Below, piece after piece: positions 25,366 through 35,307 of a stretch of 64,000 nt of DNA. Below the pieces are notes generated by a model that worked only from the letters and a program-made list of their open reading frames with translations, was not told the DNA's origin and did not search any database. The stretch's first letter is position 1, and every line of letters begins with the position of its first letter. The position numbers and the translations under genes were made by a program. Origin of the DNA: Syngnathus acus (taxonomy: Eukaryota > Chordata > Actinopteri > Syngnathiformes > Syngnathidae); assembly GCF_901709675.1 (NCBI RefSeq), contig NC_051101.1:8326501-8390500 (forward strand). Direction: 5' to 3'.

Positions 25366-27094
25366 AAACAATAATAATAATATAATTAGTAATAATAACA
25401 AGAAGAATGTTTAAAACAATAATTCAGAAGGTTTGACTCATTCTCCCTGTGTATCGATGAAATTTCACAAAATCGTTATTTAGACATGGTCCAAGCAGGC
25501 CTTACATTACTCCAACTGTCTGCCAACAAATTGTCTTACCGTCTGCACAAAAATCAAGATACGTAAATATCCTCACATGATTTCAGCCTAAATCATCAAT
25601 AGTCTTTTCTTCACTGTTTGCTTATTTCATCTACAGTAATAGGATTATACACCACTCTGGGTATTCACATTCTAAATTATATCACTCTTATTCACTGCCT
25701 CGATAAGTTGTTCTTGCGTTTTAGAAAAAATGACTCAGTGTCATTCAAAGTTGATAAATCTCTCATCCTAACATGCACAGAGAAAGCACTTCTTGAGGGT
25801 TGGTTGTGTATGAATATTATTACTGTTGTGCATCTGTGTGAGAAAGCGAGATAGACTTCCAAGGCATCTTTATTGCGGTGTTAAATCCCAGGTAATGCCT
25901 CCGAATAATGCATGATAAGGCAAACAGAGGCACCCCTTTCAAAATATTCTAATGTGATCATTGGAGTGGAAAATAAAGGAATGTGGATGGGTGAAATGTC
26001 TTCCTCTTCTCCCTACTCCTTTACAGAATTAACATTGCCTCTTTTTTTCCCTCTTCATTTTTATGTGCTTTGACCACTGGGGTACAATGTTGTGTTTGCA
26101 GGGACCTTGCCACAGCCACTGATGAAATTTCTTTGGGTACTTTATGTGGGGATATTGTATAATGGTTAATTTTATTTTCATCCATTATCAGTGTTGTATC
26201 AGTGTTGGTCCATGCATTTGTGTGGCATCCAAGACCCAGGCTGATCTATTAATGCCTAGTACATCACTCCGTTGTAACCCTGATTTTCCATTCGCAGAGA
26301 GCTCTTAGAGCTTTCTTAACTAACAAAGCCTCAGATCAGCTCATCAGAGTCAAATCTGCAGGCCGTGGGTTACTCGTTTTTGTTTAACTACATAAATACT
26401 TTGGAATCACAGTCGTGCCATGAGATACAAATCAGCCGACTTTCCGACAAGCCGTTTCTTCAGATACGAGCAATGAAGCTAACTCAAGTCCACAAATTTT
26501 GAGAAATTCATTCAAAAAATATATACTTATCCTAATGGATTATGTTTTCCATTTTTGTTTATATTGAAATACTTTTTATGAGTAAATGCAGTACATACAC
26601 ACATATATCATCAACTGCAAACTACTTTGTTTGTTTGTAACGAATGCAGAGCACTGGGAATATAACAGAAAAAAAAAGAAAGAGCTACTCAAATTTCCGG
26701 GATAAAGAAGTTCAAGCAACCATTAAACCCAGAGAATCTTGCAGACATGCTTGGTTGGAAAACCATGTCATGTCCATACCTGCCAGAGTCACTCTCGCAT
26801 TACCTCCCTGTTTTTTATGCAGAACTGCAAAAGTAAGAGGCACAAAAAGCAACTACATGTTAAGTAGGTATTAAATTTGTATAGTTTTAATACTTTCAGG
26901 TAGGGGGAAATATTCAAATGCACCCATTCCCTCTTGTTCAGGTTTAGAGTGATTGAAGGAACTTGTGATTGAGTTTCCACACGGTGCTCCCATCTGCACA
27001 TGCCAGCCCTTATCTGCCTTGATATTAACATGCCTCTTTCATTAGAAAACCAACCCATTTTCTGGTTTATGGGTAAAATAAGATGCAGAATGAG

Positions 27095-27320
27095 ACAATA
27101 AAGTGCATTTGTGTTTCAGTGGATGCATTATGAATAAGTAATTGTAAGTGCCTGCCTCGGCTGTGTCGTCCTCAGGAAGATAATCACTGCATATAACACA
27201 TTCTCTGCCCCGTAACACGGCTCTGCCTCATGTACTAACTCTATTATGTAGGTGAATATTGAAAAGGCGATCATGACTTTATAATATCCATATGCATCAG
27301 CAAGCAGAAGGGATAGGGAG
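27095..27320. promoter_or_regulatory. candidate conserved non-coding element
   Basis: Contains GCATTATGAATAAGTAATTG, GATAATCACTGCATATAAC and ATATGCATCAGC, mixing homeodomain and octamer-like sites. It is repeat-free. Confidence 0.3.
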
Positions 27321-29652
27321 ATTGTAAAAAAGGATGGAAAATCGGGTCACAACTGATCTTTCTCCATTAATTATTTTTTTATAAATTCGGGCAATGACTC
27401 ATAAAATGGGAAATTATACAAGTGGCTCAAATTGTAACTCCTAAGTGTTAATAACTATTTCATATTATATTTAGGTCATATAGGTCTCTTTTTAGGTCTC
27501 TTAAAAAGACACTCAGAAATATAAAAGAAAGTATTCCCTTATGTTTATTGAGAGTTATGACCAAGTACTACAGTGAAATATTTTGACTTTATCTTTAGGG
27601 TTCTTCAAAAGCTGCCCTCTTGTGTCTTTGATAGCCATTTTTCTAGATCTATGAAAATATACTGGCGAATTTATTCTCAGGCAAACATTCACTTGACATG
27701 TCTATCTATAATAGTATTTGTCACATTGTTTGAATTGTAACCACTAACAACATACATATTTGTAAAGTGAAAGTACTTGTAGAAACAACATGTGCAACCT
27801 GCATTGTGACTTCTTCCAAATTTGAAATGCAAAGGAGATTCAATGCGCTGGTGCTGGTCGCATGTGTCAAGGGACTCTGGGTTGGTCATGACAGAGAGAG
27901 CGACCACCTGGCCCCCAGAGTATGTACGCATCACACCACGATCAGTGTCACTCCAGTGTCCAACATGATGGTCTGAGGCTGTGACACGTGCACACGTACA
28001 CACAGAATTAGACACATTCAGGCAGAAAGATGATTGGCATGTCCTTTTTGTCTGACCATCCACAATGTTTTCAGTTCATCTAAAGAAAAGCATGCAGGGT
28101 GAAAAATAAGGTGAATATTTATCAGCTAAAAATCAGCAAAGAATAAAATGTCTTTTTACATGTATGCACATATGCCCATAGTGAATTATAACTTCATAAC
28201 TGGAGTTCTACACAGCTTGATGTATGTCATTATGAATGTAAATGTGTCTTTATATATGTGTAAATGGAATGGTAGACAAGATTTTGCAAGACAATTGATG
28301 CACACCTTTCTAAATAATTATTGCGATGGAAAGAGCAAAAAGTTAAATAAGACCGACTATGTATATGAGTCTGGTTGGGAAATTTGTCCTGAAGGTAAAA
28401 TAACTTTCACTTGCTGCAACCTGCTTACATTTCCTACAAATTTCTCAAGAACTTGATCAAATCCCTTTCAAACTGAAACACGTGAGAACACAAAAAAAGT
28501 TGGAGTGATGCATATTTTTATTACAGCCTCCACTTTCCTACAACTTTCCGCTCTTTTCTTCACATTAAGAGAATAGAGCCCAAGTCAGAGCTTATCTATA
28601 AGTATTGATTTATTTGAATATTAATGAGAAAATGACATTCAAAATGGCAGGAATCTCTGACCAACAGCAATCTCTTCAAAAATGGCATGCTGCTGATTTA
28701 GATCATGGACCAAGATGATAAAATAATGAACATAAAAAACAATATTTTGGCATGGGATCAAAAGACAATGGCATTCGATTGGGTTTGATTCAGTAGAATT
28801 ACATTTTTATTTCCAATCAAAAAAGGTATTTGATTTGCACATAGTTGTTTATCTGCTTCTTTTTTTTAAAATGATATCTATGGTTGAGTTTTACATCACA
28901 TAATGCTTACTGTGACCTTTTTTATGATTAATTTGTGCAAAGGAACCCATAAAAAAACCTTAAAACCTATAAGACCACCGCCTCTAACCACAAATCTGGA
29001 AGTGAGAAGATTTGAATGTGCCTTCGAGACTGCGTGTCCCTGTGTCCTCAGATGATGTGCAAACTACCAGGCTACATGAAACCGCTAAGAGGGAAAACCC
29101 TAAAACAAAATGCCACATATGCAATACTTGAAAGAAGGAATCATCCCTCTTTTATGTCACACTGGGTTACAAGATTTTTGATCGTTGTCACTCTTGTCAT
29201 GTATTGTACATTGGGTGTGCCTCTACATGTGGAATCCAAGAAGATGTCCAAGGAACAAGGACCCAACGCTAAGATTTACAAGACACATTGGTTCTACAAT
29301 TTTAGTGCTACATACAGATCCTCTCCGTGTTTTATGTTCTGGCCAGTTGCTAGGGCAACACCTGAAGATAGCTAGTTAACTAAGTGCAGAGGAGATGCTC
29401 CCGTTGTGTTGATCAATTATGGATGAGTGAGCGAACTTGGACATGTTAAACCTCTTAGAGTGGATGAAGAGGCAGAACAGTGAGAAAGAGAGGGGACTGA
29501 AGATCGACAGGCAGACAGATGAATGCGTTGTGCCAGACTATCACAGCTGGGTTAAAAAAAAGGAGAAGGTATAATGGATATTAACTTGAAACTTCATGTG
29601 TTGGACTTTTTTCTCCCAGAATAATCAATGTCTTACACTGATCTTATAATTG

Positions 29653-29670
29653 TTCCAACACGTGTTGGAA
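29653..29670. other. perfect 18-bp palindrome centred on an E-box
   Basis: TTCCAACACGTGTTGGAA is its own reverse complement. The CACGTG core is a bHLH (Myc/USF/Hey-type) site. No repeat context is visible. Confidence 0.75.
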
Positions 29671-30102
29671 GCATCATATTGGTATAAAAAGCTAATAGAC
29701 CTGAATGACCCCGATTATCTCAGGGTGAACAAATTAAAAGGACATTGTTTTTTTTATATAAAGCTTTAAAAGTGCCTCAGTTAGAAAACAAAGCTGAAAA
29801 TGTTGACTACTTTGCACAATTTCCCAACTAAAAATAATGATCAGCACATTGAATCTTCAGCAAGAGACCATAGTCACCATTCTAAACATACTGCCTGGAG
29901 GATGCTGCAACACTATTCTACTCATGCAAAAACCATTAGGGCTTTAGGGCCCAACGAGGAGAAATGGAAAAAAAAAAATCATTGTGTTGTTCAAGGGAAG
30001 AAATAGGAAATACATTGAGAAGATTGTTGGAGATCAATATTCCATTTGGACTCCACGAGTAGACAGGACTGTGGACAGTCTAATGTTTTGCTGGATAAGC
30101 AG

Positions 30103-30181
<79 letters not shown>

Positions 30182-30240
30182 ACGTGCGTGCGTGCGCTTA
30201 TGTGTGTGTTTGTGCGCGTGTGTGTGTGTGTGCGCGTGTT
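30103..30240. repeat. (TG)n with CG-rich imperfect extension
   Basis: About 78 bp of nearly pure TG, then 60 bp of mixed TGCG, TGTT and CGCG steps. Confidence 0.95.
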
Positions 30241-31769
30241 TCAGTGTTAGTGTGTGAGAGAGACAATGTTTGCACCTTATTTCTATGGCTATGGAAGGAG
30301 AACACGGTCACTATTGGAAAGCCTCAGAGCAGCTTGGGGCTTCTTGTCACTAAGCGAGTCCGTCTGTGCAGCTGTCCATATCTATTGAGGTCAGTTGGAC
30401 TTTCTGTGTTGTTGATGCCAAAAACAGAACCTGAAACAGTGGACCATAAGATATTGGTTCGTTGGAGCATTTAAATTAAATACAGTAGAACAGGAAACCT
30501 CTACTTCAAGGTGGGACCAAAAGGTCTTTGGTAAGGTTACACCAAAACAACCAGAATCCACAAAATGCAAAACCATTACTTTTGAATTTAACTTTTGAGG
30601 TTGATTTCATAGTACGTGAGCAAACGGTATTTTTATGAAATATTTTTTTTGTCAGTTAGCGAACTTAATATACTCTAACATTCCACCGTGATCTGTCTTT
30701 ACTCGTTCAATTAATTTGATCTATTTGTCAAGTCGTTATCTTTTAGTGGTGTAGTCGTAAGATAAACGGAATCGCAGTGAAACACGGAAAACAATGGTTC
30801 CGCCATCGCCATCAATGTGTGATTGTGTGCTCATCGAGTGACCATTTTAGAAGCGAGTAAACACACATATCTACTAAGTGTGAGCCCTGTGGCTCCTTTT
30901 GAGTCATGCACACAATTCCATGGCTGCTGGAAAGGCAATCCTTAGTGGTCAGGCAGGATTCTTGGCCCGGGTCAATGGTCAGTTGCCGTGGCAAGAGAAT
31001 TTTGAGCTCATTTTCCCCCAGGCCACTTCCGCTTAAGTCAGTGTCCCGCCAGGGCTTTCGTGGATGACCAACATACATCGTGGGTGTCCACGGCAGTGTG
31101 ACACTGTATGCAACTGGTTGCAAGAGAGACCAGACTTTCACAATAATTAGCCCACAAAATGCTTGCTTTCAAGGTTTCTGCTTTCGTCCAAAATCGATAA
31201 TTCACTTAGACCATTTTCGAACGAAAACGTCTCAATGATCATTTTATTGTAACCGGGAAAAACAATAGCAAAATGCAAGATTTGAAACTTTGCGGAGAAG
31301 ACTAGCCACCAGTCCAGAGTGTACTTTCTTGCCCCAAAGTCATCTGCTATGAATTCGTTTACAGCACGACCCTGAAAAGAACCACCAATTGAAAATAGAT
31401 TATTGGATATTCTTCTTCCTCTTGTTTGTGACGGCTCCCTGTTGCTACATCCAGTGTGTCAAAATGGACTGATGGGTTACACTTGTATAATAGTGTTAAT
31501 CCACATGACTTATAAAAATTCCAGCTACATATTTGTAATGTAAAATCAGGTACATACTAGTATTAGAATGATTTCGTACTATAATGCATTGGGGTTATCT
31601 TACATCTGTACCTATTCAAATTATCCTAAAATGGCATGAATGAAATTTGGAAAGATGAGTGTATCACCTTCTTGATCATCCCGCTTCAATTCTATATCCA
31701 CCTTCCCCCCTTAAAAAAATACACCTCACCCTCCCCAGCCAATGTGTACACGCACATAGACGCAATCAT

Positions 31770-31940
31770 GCGCTTACCTCCTCATGGTGGCTCATTAATC
31801 AACGCCAGATTATCAAGGAAGTGACACCTTCATGATTACAACGTAGCCGGGGAACTTTCTTTAATAGGAGTTTAGTTGTACAGATGCAAATTAGCAAGTT
31901 TACTTAAAAGTGCAAGGGAGCTTATTATTCCGGTTATAGT
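31770..31940. promoter_or_regulatory. candidate conserved non-coding element
   Basis: GCTCATTAATCAACGCC, AGATTATCAAGG, CATGATTACAACG and ATGCAAATTAGC (a perfect octamer ATGCAAAT at about 31883) cluster within 170 bp. Confidence 0.35.
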
Positions 31941-32830
31941 ACTCCAGGGTTTGTGTCAAATGGGAAAAAAAAAAAAAATCAAAGCGGAATATGTAGGTCT
32001 AACTAAAAGATAAGATGTCAAGAACTTGGAGGTTGCATCTTGGCAAAATTAGAGTAAATACACAATTAGTAAACACTTAGCTCAGGTTTAGAGCTGTGGT
32101 ACGTATGGAAGGTGGGAGGCAGTAGCTCAAAGTGAATGTGTCAGACATATAACAAGACTTTTATTGCGCATTCCTCATTCATCAATAAAGTTAAGAGTCT
32201 GTTTCAACACACTTTTATTGCTTTCCGTATTAATATTACAATGGTTAACATGTTCAAACATGCAGGGTTAAAGACTTGCAAAGATGCCACTTAAAACATT
32301 AACTCTACAGTCAATAAAGTTTTTATAGTGGTAACGGTTTACCGTTATTACATGACAGTCCACACACGTGTGGTGGATGTCATCACTGTAATTATAAATA
32401 TAACAAAGCCGTGCATCAACGGTCTGAATCATTGTAGAAATCAGTTGATTGCGCACATTGTTATTATTGTCATTATATTTTTAAAATCACCACCCTGGCC
32501 TTGGCAGAGTAATAGCGTGGTCACACATGGACACAAATGATCAGGGTGGAAGGCGGTACCCAAGTGTACACTTGCCGCCCGTGGTGGTCTGCTTGAAGAT
32601 CCTTATTAAAAGTAATGTACTTTGAATGCTTCGACCTCCTGCATGGATGGACTCAATATAATCAATTCCTTTTTCCACCATGTCAAGAACTGCGCCTCTC
32701 ATGCACAGAAGCCGCCTTCGGCTTTGTTCACACCCACAATGGCGCAAAATCTAAATTTTTAAGCTTTGTGCGTCTGCAGAAATACCAAAATCCACTCCAG
32801 ACAGGTTTACTTTTACTGTGCACGGAAATA

Positions 32831-32984
32831 GAGCCCTATGTCTCTCGGCTGGCCTGGGAATGTCTCATGACACCCCTGGAAGAGGTGGACGAAGTAGTTG
32901 GGGAGTGACAAGTCTCGACTCTCCTGTTATAACTGCTGCATGACCCAACCCCAGAGAAGCAGAGGAAAATGGATAGATGGACAT
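32831..32984 (+). mobile_element. RTE/Rex3-like LINE 3' end fragment
   Basis: In one frame the fragment encodes YVSRLAWECL, then PLEEVDEVVGE and a stop. This matches the frequent teleost LINE tail with YVSRLAWERLG and EELDEVAGE. The non-coding end follows with GAAGCAGAGGAAAATGGATAGATGGA, here the GGATGGA-type tail typical of RTE elements. It is 5'-truncated and inactive. The family assignment (Rex3/RTE versus another fish LINE sharing this tail) is from memory. Confidence 0.6.
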
Positions 32985-33659
32985 ACCCTGGAAGAGAATA
33001 ATTATTTTTAATTACGTTTGGAAAAATGATTTCATATCTTGAACAAATTGAGATTGACTAGTATTTTTTAAATATATTGCATATTTTAAAAATAGAGATG
33101 ATGGTTTAAAAATAAAATTTATATATTTTAAATGTATTCTTAGATAAGAACGAGTATTAATATCAAAACAGAAGGAAATGCAGTCAGCTTAGTTCCTCTT
33201 TAATGGACTCTCACATTATGCCTGCATCTGTCCGAACATGGAGCTTCCCTCTTTCCCCACATCTGTCAAAGAAAAAAAAAGAAGCATCTCTTTTAATCTT
33301 TAAACGCTAAACAAGCTTGAACTCCTGCTGTCGCCTTCATTTTCTGTCTAAAAGCATATACTCGTGTGCCTAAATATTTCATTACAGGCACCCGATAACA
33401 CTGGGTAAGGCTATGGATAATCAAAAGGTAGGCCCTATACAACAAGCAGGGTGTGTGGTCTGTAACGATGGTGTATTGTCAGGGTGTCCAACATGTTTTC
33501 TGTCTCCAGACTAATTCCATACATATACAAGAGCAAAGGTCCTTGATCGGTTGCTTTCTGTGTTGATCTGACCACATTGGGTGATTCTGACATCATGCGT
33601 GAGTACTCGCACAATCCTGAAAAATCAACATCTTGACAATGATTGCTCGCAAGGAAAGA

Positions 33660-33780
33660 TTGTGTGTGTGTGTGTGTGCGTGCGAGTGTGCGCGTGCGTG
33701 CGTGCGTGTGTGTGCGTGCGTGCGTGCGTGCGTGCGTGCGTGTGTGTGCGTGCGTGCGTGCGTGCGTGCGTGCGTGTGTG
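33660..33780. repeat. (TGCG)n / (TG)n microsatellite
   Basis: Alternating pyrimidine-purine throughout, with blocks of TGCG giving many CpG steps in an otherwise CpG-poor neighbourhood. Confidence 0.95.
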
Positions 33781-34039
33781 GTTGAACGGTTCATGGTTGT
33801 TCGGGCAAGGTGGCCTAATGTAAATTAAAAAGCGTTGCCTGATCCCATTTGACCCTCCTGCCCCTTCCCGTTCACAGTCTTAATGTGACCATTTGCTTTG
33901 AGGTACTCTCCCCACATAATTCAATTTGTCCGAATAAATGAGAGTGCACACATTTTATACAGGCCATTCTCCCTCACTCCAAAGCTTCCAAAGAAACGTA
34001 ACGAGTAAAAAATGAAAACACAACGCTTAAATTACCTCA

Positions 34040-34320
34040 GTCAAATACCAGAATACTTTGTCTCAATAGCGCTTTATTACCGTTTTCATCTGTAAATGAG
34101 AGCCAGCAATTATTGCGAGGTGCCAGCATCATATTATTAGTATGTTGGCCTCGGTCCCCTAGATAGTCATCAATCACCCTCAATCGAGCTGTCACCGGTA
34201 GGCAGAGATCCAGCTGGAGAGCAGTGGAGAAGGAGAGGTGGGGGGCGGGTGGAGGAGGGGGGGAGTACATCATCATTAATTTGAGGAGTGACCCCGGGGG
34301 CCTTTCACATGTCTCAACCC
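34040..34320. promoter_or_regulatory. candidate conserved non-coding element upstream of irx4
   Basis: Lies 1.0-1.2 kb upstream of the irx4 start codon, just before the GATA/GATC tract. It holds CAGCAATTATTGCGAGG, CATCATATTATTAG, CATCAATCACCCTCAATCG and a G-rich stretch (34238-34263), then CATCATTAATTTGAGG. Position and motif density suggest a proximal enhancer. Confidence 0.35.
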
Positions 34321-34408
34321 GGGACTCTCCAAGCAGGCACAGTGCATGAACTCAAGGGAAAGAGCTTGACTTTTTGGGTGCTAACCAGTTTGGCGATGAC
34401 AATATTGT

Positions 34409-34483
<75 letters not shown>

Positions 34484-34556
34484 CGATCGATCGATAGATA
34501 GATAGATAGATCGATCGATCGATCGATCGATCGATCGATCGATCGATCGATCGATC

Positions 34557-34649
<93 letters not shown>
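34409..34649. repeat. (GATA)n with two internal (GATC)n blocks
   Basis: About 240 bp of tetranucleotide repeat. GATC units occupy about 34481-34494 and 34508-34558, and GATA units lie on both sides and between. The pattern suggests an A-to-C change that then spread by slippage or gene conversion. It lies 614 bp upstream of the irx4 start codon. Confidence 0.98.
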
Positions 34650-34858
34650 TTTTTACTTTATTTGCATGTGTTTAGCAATTCTAACAAATGACTTCTCACA
34701 CTAAACGCATGTGCATGCTCTGGCAATTGATTGGGCAATTTATTGTTTTAATTTCACTTTGTTCACTTTTGCAAACAATATTTTTTTCATTGCCCTCGTC
34801 CCCACAATGAAAATTAATAATAAAGTTAGGACGGATCATTTTTAGAGTGACAAACTTG

Positions 34859-34910
34859 TGACGTCATAGCTACTGCCTCTTAAAACAACCTGCATCCGCT
34901 GCTGACGTCT
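34859..34910. promoter_or_regulatory. CRE-like site pair upstream of irx4
   Basis: A perfect palindromic CRE (TGACGTCA) lies at 34859-34866, and a second near-CRE (TGACGTCT) lies at 34903-34910. They sit 353-404 bp upstream of the irx4 start codon, between the GATA/GATC tract and the probable 5'UTR. The position suits a proximal promoter. No convincing TATA box could be assigned, although AT-rich runs at 34980-35065 are possible. Function is inferred from position and motif only. Confidence 0.4.
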
Positions 34911-35065
34911 TTTGTACAACTTTTTACAACGCAAAAATACATATGGGACAACAAAGTTGTCATTCTTGAAAACGATAGATATTTATTTTTATATATTTGG
35001 TTGATATATATTTTTCATTAAAAAAATACGCAGCAGCTTTCTGGTTTTCTGTATTTTATTTATTT

Positions 35066-35262
35066 ATTTTCTTTGAAAGGTGTTCGAGTGGGGGGGCATT
35101 TTACACAAATTAAACATGCTACTGTGCTTCGCCCTATAAGCATCCAAGAAGCTTGTGCAATCAATTGGTACAGTCAAGCAGCAGCAGCAGCAGCAGCAGC
35201 CTGCGTGAGAGTGGAGACCTTCAGTCTCGCTTTATTTCTGGATATTGGGGGACCTCTCTACC
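35066..35262 (+). other. irx4: probable irx4 5'UTR with (CAG)8 and a 7-codon uORF
   Basis: The transcription start is not visible, so the left edge is approximate. The stretch contains a G7 run (about 35091), a short upstream ORF at 35116-35139 (MLLCFAL, stop TAA) and a CAG/AGC repeat of about eight units at 35177-35200. The main start codon at 35263 has A at -3. If transcribed, the uORF could lower initiation at the main ATG. Confidence 0.45.
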
Positions 35263-35307
35263 ATGTCATATCCACAATTTGGATATCCTTATTCGTCTGC
35301 TCCGCAA
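35263..35307 (+). CDS. irx4: irx4 coding exon 1
   Basis: Encodes residues 1-15, [15 protein letters not shown]. It ends in phase 0 at a strong donor, CAA followed by GTAAGT. The short first coding exon holding only this signature is typical of Irx4 genes. Intron 1 is 624 bp. Confidence 0.95.

Larger units (their letters stand above)
24690..34400. other. gene-free region upstream of irx4
   Basis: No supported gene. It contains candidate elements (25.2, 27.1, 31.8, 34.0 kb), two E-box palindromes (29653-29670 and 32352-32383), TG/TGCG tracts and one LINE fragment at 32831. The stretch 30880-31140 is less AT-rich and open on the minus strand for 109 codons, but no protein family was recognised. 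Confidence 0.55.

Noticed and set aside
30812-31141. 109-codon minus-strand frame in a less AT-rich stretch
   Set aside because: No family recognised and no splice or promoter signals. Could be a repeat remnant or non-coding element.
34409-34649. CRISPR-like direct repeats
   Set aside because: Simple tetranucleotide microsatellite without spacers, in a vertebrate genome.
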